From positions 1-9,745 of the forward strand of contig JAOUPJ010000123.1 in NCBI GenBank assembly GCA_029879945.1: DNA of 9,745 nt, read 5' to 3'. Position 1 is the stretch's first letter, and the number at the start of each line of letters is the position of its first letter. Below the pieces are notes generated by a model, which did no database searches, was not told where the DNA came from, and saw only the letters and a program-made list of their open reading frames with translations. Origin of the DNA: Gammaproteobacteria bacterium (GTDB lineage: Bacteria; Pseudomonadota; Gammaproteobacteria; S012-40). This document shows, one piece after another, positions 1-6,424 of this stretch. Both the position numbers and the translations under genes were made by a program.

Positions 1-315
1 AGCCAAAGCCTGTATAAACGCGGAGTGATAGTCGATTTGTCAAAAAGTCTGGATTTCGATGCCTTGGACGAATACGACTTGTGTTTGGTGGATGAAGCAG
101 GAATCAGTGATTTGGAAGATCTAAAAAATTGGGCCAGGCAAAATGGTTCGGCTGAAGCCAATTTGGACAAGATCATCATTATAAAGAGTGAAAACTCGGG
201 TGATAATTACGAGAAACATCTAAATCTGTTATCTAAAGACGCCGCTATCGCGATGATCAGCGACAATATACAAGAACACCTGACGTCCAGGTGGAATAAT
301 CCCTCCAACGGTTAA
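1..315 (+). CDS. C-terminal part of a gene cut by the window edge; possible degenerate receiver domain
   Basis: The frame is open from base 1 to a TAA at 313-315, so this is the end of a longer gene. A GTG at 25 exists, but no ribosome binding site precedes it and the open frame continues upstream. The visible 104 residues alternate predicted strands and helices: GVIVDL, then YDLCLVDEAG, then KIIIIKS, then AIAMISD. The spacing resembles beta strands 2 to 5 of a response-regulator receiver, with the Asp of LVDEAG at the phosphoacceptor position. The usual lysine of the last strand is missing (AIAMISD in place of a K-P motif), so if it is a receiver it is a degenerate one. This is a fold-pattern inference, not a recognised family. 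The gene converges on the CheY-like gene across a 42-bp gap with no visible terminator. Confidence 0.6.
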   Translation, partial: SQSLYKRGVIVDLSKSLDFDALDEYDLCLVDEAGISDLEDLKNWARQNGSAEANLDKIIIIKSENSGDNYEKHLNLLSKDAAIAMISDNIQEHLTSRWNNPSNG

Positions 316-357
316 ACCTATCGCCTGGCTCAGTTCTCAACCACCCTCAGCGTAGAG

Positions 358-726
358 TTAGGTTCCGATCATTTTCATAACTGCATCCAGCATGGTTTCG
401 GGTTTAAATGGTTTAATCACCCAAGCCCGCACGCCAATATCTTGGGCGACCTCTTGTTTGTCTTTGCCTGTTTCTGTGGTTAACATGATAATTGGCGCGA
501 ATTTATATTCGGGTAGTTTCTTTACCTCTGCGATAAAGGTGAGACCATCCATAACCGGCATATTGACATCGCTGATAATCAAGTCAACTTTATCATTTTC
601 CAGAACTTCCAGAGCCTCTTGACCATTACATGCTTCCCTAACCTCATATCCGGCACCCTCTAGCGCAGTTACAACCACTGTACGTAGAGAGGCAGAATCA
701 TCAACAAGGAGTATCTTCTTTTGCAT
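358..726 (-). CDS. Single-domain CheY-like response regulator
   Basis: A 122-residue stand-alone receiver domain with no output domain. All catalytic positions are present: acidic pair D9/D10 (LLVDDS), phosphoacceptor D53 (IISDVNMP), T83 of the switch strand (MLTTET) and K105 followed by proline (VIKPF). Such proteins take a phosphoryl group from a histidine kinase such as CheA and act by binding a partner, for example the flagellar switch or another signalling protein. Tryptophan 102 sits in the helix-4/strand-5 face region used for partner binding. The ATG at 724-726 follows a good ribosome binding site (GAAGGGG, about 6 bases upstream). The gene starts 20 bp after the receptor gene's stop, so the two are very probably co-transcribed and functionally linked. 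No kinase, CheW, CheR or CheB gene is visible nearby, so phosphate must come from a kinase encoded elsewhere. Confidence 0.93.
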   Translation of the reverse strand: MQKKILLVDDSASLRTVVVTALEGAGYEVREACNGQEALEVLENDKVDLIISDVNMPVMDGLTFIAEVKKLPEYKFAPIIMLTTETGKDKQEVAQDIGVRAWVIKPFKPETMLDAVMKMIGT

Positions 727-746
727 AGTTTCCCCTTCTATACCCG

Positions 747-1961
747 CTAAAAATAGTGAATCCCGCCTTCTTGAACGTCCCCATCGTGATCATCCAGATG
801 GGAGAGCCTTTCTTCCTTGGCTAAAAAATAGGACATAAAACTCTCCATCGCCAATTTAGTATCAATATTAGACCCATCAAGCCGGCTTTTTTTATCTTGT
901 CTTAGTGTTGATTCGAACACTTCAAAAGAGTTACTGACATGGCTCAGGATTTGATTGACTCGATCTTGGACTTGAAGCGAAAAAAGTATATCTGAAATCT
1001 CAGACATTATGGAGGCGCTTTCTAAGCGAAGTTTATCTGCAGTAAATGTTATGTTATTCGTTGCTTCGTGTAAATTATTTATTACCTTATTGACCTTTTG
1101 CATTAAATTACCTTCTGCAGCAGAGTCCTTCTCGGCATTTTCAATCGCACTATACAGTGTTTTTTGCATTTCAGAACTAACTTTCTGTACCATCTTGGCG
1201 ATTTCATTTCCCGCTGCTTTAGATTGAACAGACAAATCTCTTACTTCTCCGGCAACCACAGCGAATCCTCTACCTGCTTCCCCAGCCCTTGCTGCTTCGA
1301 TTGCTGCATTCAACGCCAATAGGTTAGTCTGTTCAGCCAAGTTGCCGACCGTGTCTGCCATGCGTTTTAACTCATAGTTGAATTCTTCTATGTCGATGGA
1401 CTTGAACCGTTCTACTGCATGATCTCTGCGTTTTAATATATTTTGCATCTCCACAACGAGATCGGTTAATTCCATGCGACCTTTCTCAAATGCCAGTATA
1501 AACGCGCCAGAGGCGCCCAGCGTAACATCACCCATGGATTCCTCATTTGAGGAAATTGCTGCTCGTAGGCGCTTCACTAATCCATCAAATCGCAAACTAA
1601 GCTGGGAAATTGCCTGGTCGAGCTGGGTGCTAGTGTTCCCGATATGTGTGCGGGATACCTCCAGTAAATTCATCGTCGCCTCTTCGACTTGTACGATATC
1701 TTGTTTGCTTTGTAGCGAAGGAGATTCCTCGTACTCGAATCTGGTAGGTTTTCTATCATTCGTTGACCGGCTTTCCCATTTTTTTAAAAAAGCGGTTACG
1801 AGAGAAAGGCCCAATCCAACACTCAATAGACCTAAAGCAATTTCTACTGAATTGAGAGAAATTGCATCTCTAAAGTAGTGTGAAGAAGCGGCCAGGCCCC
1901 CAAATACAAATAGTATGTACGGGGCACTTGTGAATGCAAAAAAAAGCCGACTTAGTTTCAT
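747..1961 (-). CDS. Methyl-accepting chemotaxis-type receptor without sensor domain, with a CheZ-like helix near its C terminus
   Basis: A 404-residue protein. Two hydrophobic segments (about residues 5-27 and 40-60) are joined by a loop of only about 12 residues, so there is no periplasmic ligand domain. A basic linker (61-90) replaces any recognisable HAMP domain. The receptor signalling coiled coil spans about 90-345, with its tip at 207-241 (QTNLLALNAAIEAARAGEAG then RGFAVVAGEVR), the region that binds CheA and CheW. After it lies SLQVQDRVNQILSHV (329-343). D333 and Q337 there match the spacing of the CheZ catalytic pair (D143/Q147, in FQDLTGQV). The tail 386-404 is acidic and ends GGIHYF. 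The ATG at 1961 has only a weak ribosome binding site. The cognate partner is probably the CheY-like protein encoded 20 bp downstream. The receptor call is firm; a phosphatase role is inference. Confidence 0.92.
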   Translation of the reverse strand: MKLSRLFFAFTSAPYILFVFGGLAASSHYFRDAISLNSVEIALGLLSVGLGLSLVTAFLKKWESRSTNDRKPTRFEYEESPSLQSKQDIVQVEEATMNLLEVSRTHIGNTSTQLDQAISQLSLRFDGLVKRLRAAISSNEESMGDVTLGASGAFILAFEKGRMELTDLVVEMQNILKRRDHAVERFKSIDIEEFNYELKRMADTVGNLAEQTNLLALNAAIEAARAGEAGRGFAVVAGEVRDLSVQSKAAGNEIAKMVQKVSSEMQKTLYSAIENAEKDSAAEGNLMQKVNKVINNLHEATNNITFTADKLRLESASIMSEISDILFSLQVQDRVNQILSHVSNSFEVFESTLRQDKKSRLDGSNIDTKLAMESFMSYFLAKEERLSHLDDHDGDVQEGGIHYF

Positions 1962-2044
1962 TCGTTTATACTACGTCTAAAATCTAACATTGTACGCCCT
2001 GAAAATAGAGAGATACCCCGACTATTACCTGGATTCTAAGTAAC

Positions 2045-2071
2045 ATATCGAAAAAAGAACCAGTTTCTTTA
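2045..2071 (-). promoter_or_regulatory. Candidate sigma-28 (FliA) promoter for the receptor-CheY operon
   Basis: On the minus strand, TAAAGAAA (2071-2064) is followed after exactly 11 bases by TTCGATAT (2052-2045). The flagellar sigma factor FliA recognises TAAAGTTT-N11-GCCGATAA. The most conserved parts, TAAAG and CGATA, match at the canonical spacing. Transcription would start about 75 bases before the receptor ATG at 1961. The gene content (chemoreceptor plus CheY) is typical of this regulon. The outer bases of both boxes deviate, so this is a candidate only. A perfect 12-bp palindrome, AGTTAATTAACT (2094-2105), lies just upstream, but it may be chance in AT-rich DNA. Nothing else is evident in the remaining gap to 2235. 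Confidence 0.45.
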
Positions 2072-2235
2072 GTAAGGAAAATAGTTGCTAAATAGTTAAT
2101 TAACTGAAATCAAAAGAATAAATAATTGTTGTGCTTAGGGGGATGGATAGTAACAGAGTGCTTTTTCACGGATGTGAGTATTGCACATTCAACGGAAAGG
2201 GGCTGGCAAACCTTCGATGATGAGTTCATTGCCCG

Positions 2236-3600
2236 TTAGCTGGCTTCTGGACTTGTTCTAAGAAGCCAAAAATATCCAGCTAAACCCGAGATCAGCGACG
2301 CAATTAAAACCCCCGTTTTAGCCATTAACAGCAGCTCTGCTTGTCCGGCAAAGGCCAATTCGGCAATAAAAATGGACATGGTAAAACCGATGCCGCCCAG
2401 TAACGCCACGCCGACGATTTGTTTGAAGTTGGTACCGGCAGGCAGCGAACCGATTTTAAGTTTTATTGCAAGGAAGGAAAAACCGGCAATACCAATTAGC
2501 TTTCCAAGTATCAGCGCGACAATTACCCCCAACGCGACCGGGTGAGTAAGTGTGTCTCCCAGTTTTGAAAAATCAATGGGTATCCCCGCATTGGCCAGTG
2601 CAAAAATTGGAATAATGATGAACGCTACAGGCATGTGCATGCTGTGTTCCAATCGTTGCAAAGGCGTCTCTACCAGGTGAACGCCGTTCTCCAGTGTTTG
2701 CAGTATGGATCGTTGCTCATCGTTGCGCATGATGCCGTGACCGGGTTTGTGGCTGGCGTCAAATTTGTCCATCAATCGGCGAACAAGCTCGCTGAAGGTA
2801 TCGGTTTTGTATTTTGTACTCGCAGGTATTGTGAGAGCAGTGAGCACTCCGGCCAACGTAGCGTGTATGCCAGATTTAAGCATTGCCAACCACAGGCACA
2901 GTCCTACAATGAAATAAGGCAATGGTACTCTGATACCCGCTCGATTAAATAGTATGAGTATGCAGAGAAAAATTCCTGCTAACACAATGGCGGAAGAATT
3001 GATGGTCTGTGTATAAAAGAGGGCGATAACCACTACGCCACCCAGATCATCCACGATAGCTAATGCGACTAAGAAAGTTAATAGTGTTTTTGGGATCCGA
3101 TTTCCCAGTAGAACCAGAACACCAACGGCAAACGCAATATCCGTGGCCATGGGGATTCCCCATCCTTTAGCCAGCGTTGCATCGGAGTTGAGGGCAAAAT
3201 AGAGGGTTGCAGGGACGACCATTCCACCGATTGCGGCGATAATAGGAAGACTGGCTTGTTGGATATCGGCCAGTTCACCGACCAAAATCTCTCGCTTGAT
3301 TTCCAGCCCAACGACGAAAAAAAACAGTGCCATGAGGCCGTCGTTGATCCAGTGATGTAAGGTCTTGGAGAGTTCTATACCGCCAAATGCGAGGCTTACA
3401 GGCGTATGCAATAGGTGCTGATACGATTCTGCTAAGGGGGAATTTGCCAGTACCAATGCGAGCAGTGCACATACCATGAGCAGAAGCCCACTGGTCGTTT
3501 CCTGGTGTATGAAATCCTCAAAGGGACTGACAATCTTGTCAAATACCTTTTCAAGCGGCGCGTAATTCTGCTCTTTGTGTATATCCTTAGACTTTCCCAT
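2236..3600 (-). CDS. nhaA: Na+/H+ antiporter NhaA
   Basis: An inner-membrane antiporter of 454 residues that exports Na+ (or Li+) in exchange for protons, giving salt and alkaline-pH tolerance. Family signatures are clear: MATDIAFAVG with D154, ALAIVDDLGG with D184/D185 (the E. coli D163/D164 ion-binding pair), GKLIG with K367 (E. coli K300), GIHATLAGV, and LGGIGFTMSIFIAELAF near the end. About 12 membrane segments are visible. The E. coli protein has 388 residues. The extra length comes from a roughly 30-residue hydrophilic N-terminal extension and an insertion of about 40 residues (about 262-310) in the loop before LEHSMH, the region linked to pH sensing in E. coli. The ATG at 3598-3600 has no strong ribosome binding site, but the next methionine lies inside the first membrane segment. 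It lies 92 bp after the small exported protein gene. Confidence 0.97.
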   Translation of the reverse strand: MGKSKDIHKEQNYAPLEKVFDKIVSPFEDFIHQETTSGLLLMVCALLALVLANSPLAESYQHLLHTPVSLAFGGIELSKTLHHWINDGLMALFFFVVGLEIKREILVGELADIQQASLPIIAAIGGMVVPATLYFALNSDATLAKGWGIPMATDIAFAVGVLVLLGNRIPKTLLTFLVALAIVDDLGGVVVIALFYTQTINSSAIVLAGIFLCILILFNRAGIRVPLPYFIVGLCLWLAMLKSGIHATLAGVLTALTIPASTKYKTDTFSELVRRLMDKFDASHKPGHGIMRNDEQRSILQTLENGVHLVETPLQRLEHSMHMPVAFIIIPIFALANAGIPIDFSKLGDTLTHPVALGVIVALILGKLIGIAGFSFLAIKLKIGSLPAGTNFKQIVGVALLGGIGFTMSIFIAELAFAGQAELLLMAKTGVLIASLISGLAGYFWLLRTSPEAS

Positions 3601-3692
3601 GGATTTGGCAATATCGACCTGTTGCGTGGACCGGTCGCTAGTTTACCAGTTTTCTTTCTTCAAATTTAGACTTGAAGCAATAAATGCGATGA

Positions 3693-4166
3693 TTAGTCGG
3701 CGTTGGAGGTGTATCGATAGGCTCCTACCACTACGCGTGTGATATATTGGAAGGACGGCTCAGCCAACTGCATGATAAATAGCGCATTGTCATTGTGTTG
3801 AATAACCGGAATATTTCTTTTTTCCTCAAATCGCTTTTTGCTAATTACAAAATCAGCACCTAGTTTTTTACCAACGTTGACTATTTCTTGATCGAGTGTT
3901 TCTGCAGAGATCGTGGAGTTTGGCGAAATCACTTCAATGGAAAAGTCGGTAAGTAGGTAGTGTCCTTGTTCCGGAATTGTACCCAACTGGCGTGTTTCTG
4001 CTTTCAGCTTTAGATCCGAATCGAGAAGGCTGGAGTTTGCGTAATAGACCTTGGTTTGAAACTGCTGTTTCGCATCATCCTGAATGGTCTGTGCAGAGAG
4101 GAAAGGGCTCCATAACAGGAGTAAACTCAGGAAACGGAGGTGAGGTAGAAAGCAAGCTTGAAGCAT
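3693..4166 (-). CDS. Small exported protein of unknown function
   Basis: I do not recognise a family. Starting at the ATG at 4164-4166 gives 157 residues beginning with a good Sec signal peptide: hydrophobic core at about 8-21 (LRFLSLLLLW) and a likely cut after SA at residue 25, before QTIQDD. The frame also opens 48 bases earlier at a GTG (4214), which would put 16 extra hydrophilic residues before the signal; the internal ATG is therefore preferred. The mature part, about 130 residues, is mostly polar with short strand-like stretches (YLLTDFSIEVI, ALFIMQLA, YITRVVVGAYRY) and has no cysteine, so it is probably a small soluble periplasmic protein. It sits between the hydrolase gene (120-bp gap) and nhaA (92-bp gap) on the same strand, but the gaps are too long to claim one operon. 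Confidence 0.75.
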   Translation of the reverse strand: MLQACFLPHLRFLSLLLLWSPFLSAQTIQDDAKQQFQTKVYYANSSLLDSDLKLKAETRQLGTIPEQGHYLLTDFSIEVISPNSTISAETLDQEIVNVGKKLGADFVISKKRFEEKRNIPVIQHNDNALFIMQLAEPSFQYITRVVVGAYRYTSNAD

Positions 4167-4234
4167 GATAGGACCTGGCATTTCCAACTGTAGGGTCGTG
4201 CCAGTATGCTGCACTCGTCTTAATCGTATCTTAT

Positions 4235-4269
4235 CTGGCTTTGGTCTAAGTTTGAATAAACAAAGCCAG
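4235..4269. repeat. Inverted repeat between hydrolase and small exported protein genes
   Basis: CTGGCTTTG (4235-4243) and CAAAGCCAG (4261-4269) are perfect 9-bp complements around a 17-base loop. The repeat lies 17 bp past the hydrolase stop codon in the direction of transcription. It has no U-run on the minus strand, so it is not a standard intrinsic terminator. It could stabilise the 3' end of the mRNA or attenuate read-through. Its role is not established. Confidence 0.4.
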
Positions 4270-4286
4270 TCCGCGATGAGACACGT

Positions 4287-4781
4287 TTACTCGTAATATT
4301 TGTGATTGCCAATTCGAGCGACGAGTTTTTTTTCGGGTGCCCAATCAGGATTCACTTCCACACTGTGGTAATGCATCGCGTGGGTCAAGCGTATAGGGTT
4401 GGCGTTGGCTTGGTATTCGTGTTTTGCTATCTCAAATGCCCGTTTCCATGCTTCGATATCATTGGGTTGATCCGGTAAGAAATCGTTTGTCCAAGAAAAT
4501 GCGGCAACATATCGGTTGTATCTGCTATCGTATTGTTCATCGTACACGACAGCGCAAACCGTATCAGGGTAATGTTGAGAGCGTACCCGATTCATGGTAA
4601 CGATGGCTACAGCACGTTGCCCCTCCACCGATTCACCCCGGGCTTCATGATAAACATTGAGGGCCAGACACTGAACCTCCTGCTCTTCAAATTTCTTGTG
4701 TGTGGCGTAGAGTAAAAACGATATGGCAGCTACTGCGGCCAATCCAATACCTATTTTTAGCGTACTATTTTCTTCATCCAT
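4287..4781 (-). CDS. Membrane-anchored cell-wall hydrolase, SleB/CwlJ type
   Basis: A Hydrolase_2 (SleB/CwlJ) family protein, a peptidoglycan lytic enzyme group first known from spore cortex lysis but also found in Gram-negatives. From the ATG at 4781 it has 164 residues: a short acidic head, one membrane segment (about 10-26), then the catalytic domain. The domain starts with LALNVYHEARGES (39-51), where E46 is in the position of the family's catalytic glutamate, followed by GQRAVAIVTMNRV and ending with the aromatic and basic AMHYHSVEVNPDWA and GNHKYY. The domain therefore probably faces the periplasm, tethered to the inner membrane. A GTG at 4829 would add 16 residues but has no ribosome binding site, whereas the ATG has a short GAG upstream. 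The gene follows the propeller gene's terminator and so should have its own promoter, which I could not place. Confidence 0.85.
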   Translation of the reverse strand: MDEENSTLKIGIGLAAVAAISFLLYATHKKFEEQEVQCLALNVYHEARGESVEGQRAVAIVTMNRVRSQHYPDTVCAVVYDEQYDSRYNRYVAAFSWTNDFLPDQPNDIEAWKRAFEIAKHEYQANANPIRLTHAMHYHSVEVNPDWAPEKKLVARIGNHKYYE

Positions 4782-4908
4782 GCTCAGAAACCATTGAATA
4801 TTGCTTAGAATTCTCACTGTGCCCCTCACTACAGCTAGTAGGTCAATTTTCGTGGAGGTCTGTGAAAAGTTGGTAAAAATATTCTCGTTCGGATGAAATA
4901 TTCAGCTT

Positions 4909-4937
4909 AAAAAAAAGAGCCCGGTAAACCGGGCTCT
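4909..4937 (-). terminator. Rho-independent terminator after the beta-propeller gene
   Basis: A perfect 9-bp GC-rich stem, AGAGCCCGG (4916-4924) with CCGGGCTCT (4929-4937), encloses the loop TAAA. On the minus strand it is followed at once by eight T residues (A-run 4909-4916 on the plus strand). It lies 36 bp past the propeller stop codon and should separate that transcript from the hydrolase gene downstream. Confidence 0.9.
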
Positions 4938-4973
4938 CATTAACGATCGACGAAAGTTATCGGAGTAAAAAGA

Positions 4974-6227
4974 TCAGGGCAGGACCCACACGCGGGAATG
5001 ACCAATATCTTGACTAACTTTAATAGTTTCAATGATTTGGTGTTTATTGCCACTGATGATTTTCATGGAACCACTGCCGGAATCGGAGCACAGCACAAGT
5101 GAGGAGTCTCCCATGCCGACAAAGTCCAGCGTCCCAACCTCACCCACGTCCACTTCCGCCAGTAGATTGATTTGGGGGAGTTGGCTCAAATCATACACGA
5201 GCACTACGTTGGATTTGAGGTTTGCCTTTTGCTGATCGCTGCCCGAACTGCCAGTGGTTAAATAGAGCTTTGAGCCGTCATTATTGAAAAAGTATTTGCT
5301 GATGTAGATGTCTTGTAAGTCCAGTTTCGCGACAATTTCACGGCTGCTAAGATCCATAACGGTTAGCTTGGCGATGACATGGTTCTCGTCCGATTTTCTA
5401 TCGGCGCCGCGACCAAACAGATATTTTCCATCTGGAGAAATAAACAGATTGCTGTGGCCTTTGAACTCAAATCGTTCTTCAATCTGTTTGGTTTTGGGAT
5501 CAATGATCACTACTGTCCCATAGCCATTGTTGAGATTATATATTTTTCCTGTGGCCTTGGAATACACTAATCCGTGGGGAAATGCGTTATTGGGCACAGC
5601 CCCAGCCGCTTTACCCTCATCCTTGTCGGGCTCACAAAGATTGATAGTGGAAATGACCTTCAAATCGCTATCGGAACGATTTGCATCATTACCAATAATG
5701 GACAACGTACCATCTTTTAGATTGCTCACGATAACAAGTTGTGGCACATCGGGATGAGCATCAGAAGGGTAGGTGAAAGTCGCCTGATGGTGACCCCGCC
5801 CGACACAGATAGTGGCCAAATACCGGGCGTTGGGTGTATTACTGTTTTCAACGATCGTTACAGAGGAGCCCTTATCACCGCAGTTTAGCGTGTCATTTCC
5901 CGTTTCCTTGTCCCCATCGTTCATAAACCAATCTCGCGTGGAATTAGGGTCACTATAGATGTGAGCAGCAAACGTATCTTCGGGAAAATCTTCGGATAGG
6001 CTAATTTGTTTGGATTTCGGGTCCAATAAAACCACGCGCACGTCTTTGGTCATACCGATTAGAATGGGTTTTAGTGACTTGTCCAGATCGGTTCCGGATA
6101 TAGTCTGCACTTCATTGATTGTGAGCTTATCTCCGTCGGAAGTGAGAACTTTTAGCGATCCTGTTTTTCGATCGCCGGAATAATAGGCAATAGATACCGC
6201 TAGACCTGTAAGAACCGATTGACTCAT
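4974..6227 (-). CDS. YVTN/YncE-like beta-propeller protein
   Basis: A 417-residue protein made of repeated strand-turn units such as TVVIIDPKTKQIEERF, LFISPDGKYLFGRG and NDGSKLYLTTG, typical of YVTN-type propellers (the YncE and cytochrome-d1-like fold). A histidine recurs at one register of several repeats: GRGHHQATF (146/147), FPHGLVYS (218), KGHSNLFIS (258) and IGHSRVWVLP (410). It probably lines one face of the propeller and could bind a metal or another ligand. Four cysteines (116, 141, 198, 380) are present; none forms a CxxCH heme site. The N terminus (MSQSVLTGLAVSIAYYSGD) is not a convincing signal peptide, so location is uncertain. The ATG at 6227 follows AAGG at 9 bases. The gene is a single unit: divergent from the LolA-like gene and closed by its own terminator. 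Substrate unknown. Confidence 0.75.
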   Translation of the reverse strand: MSQSVLTGLAVSIAYYSGDRKTGSLKVLTSDGDKLTINEVQTISGTDLDKSLKPILIGMTKDVRVVLLDPKSKQISLSEDFPEDTFAAHIYSDPNSTRDWFMNDGDKETGNDTLNCGDKGSSVTIVENSNTPNARYLATICVGRGHHQATFTYPSDAHPDVPQLVIVSNLKDGTLSIIGNDANRSDSDLKVISTINLCEPDKDEGKAAGAVPNNAFPHGLVYSKATGKIYNLNNGYGTVVIIDPKTKQIEERFEFKGHSNLFISPDGKYLFGRGADRKSDENHVIAKLTVMDLSSREIVAKLDLQDIYISKYFFNNDGSKLYLTTGSSGSDQQKANLKSNVVLVYDLSQLPQINLLAEVDVGEVGTLDFVGMGDSSLVLCSDSGSGSMKIISGNKHQIIETIKVSQDIGHSRVWVLP

Positions 6228-6327
6228 TCTGGAATACCTTATAACTTATTGAATATACAAAAACAAACTGCCCACTGCTGGAAATATACTATATTTACAT
6301 TGCTTTGAGTAGCAGGGGGAGTGGCCA

Positions 6328-6352
6328 AGTCTCTCACAAAAGTCTTAAGACT
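6328..6352. promoter_or_regulatory. Cluster of AGTCT half-sites in the divergent promoter region
   Basis: AGTCTTAAGACT (6341-6352) is a perfect 12-bp palindrome, and a third AGTCT lies at 6328-6332, 13 bp upstream in direct orientation. With flanks, GCCAAGTCT (6324-6332) and AGACTGGC (6348-6355) are near-complements. The cluster lies in the 197-bp gap between the divergent propeller and LolA-like genes, where a regulator of either or both would bind. No convincing -35/-10 pair was found in this gap. Confidence 0.35.
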
Positions 6353-6424
6353 GGCTAAAAACATGGATGTTAGTTTTGGTGATCATATTATAAAGCACCG
6401 GATTTTCCAATTGGAGGGGGAGCA

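Noticed and set aside
2094..2105. Perfect palindrome AGTTAATTAACT upstream of the receptor promoter
   Set aside because: Very AT-rich, with no second copy in the window. Chance is likely, so it is mentioned only with the promoter.
2173..2187. CRP-like site TGTGA-GTATT-GCACA between nhaA and the receptor gene
   Set aside because: The spacer is 5 instead of 6 and the second half lacks TCACA, so it does not meet the CRP consensus.
3078..3311. Alternative open frames inside nhaA and inside the other firm genes
   Set aside because: They are opposite or shifted frames of well-supported genes, with no ribosome binding sites or recognisable families.
3658..3677. CTTCAA/TTGAAG inverted repeat between the small exported protein and nhaA genes
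   Set aside because: A weak 6-bp stem with an 8-base loop and no U-run on the minus strand, so not a credible terminator.
4167..4214. Upstream GTG start for the small exported protein
   Set aside because: It would place 16 hydrophilic residues before a well-formed signal peptide; the ATG at 4166 fits export better.
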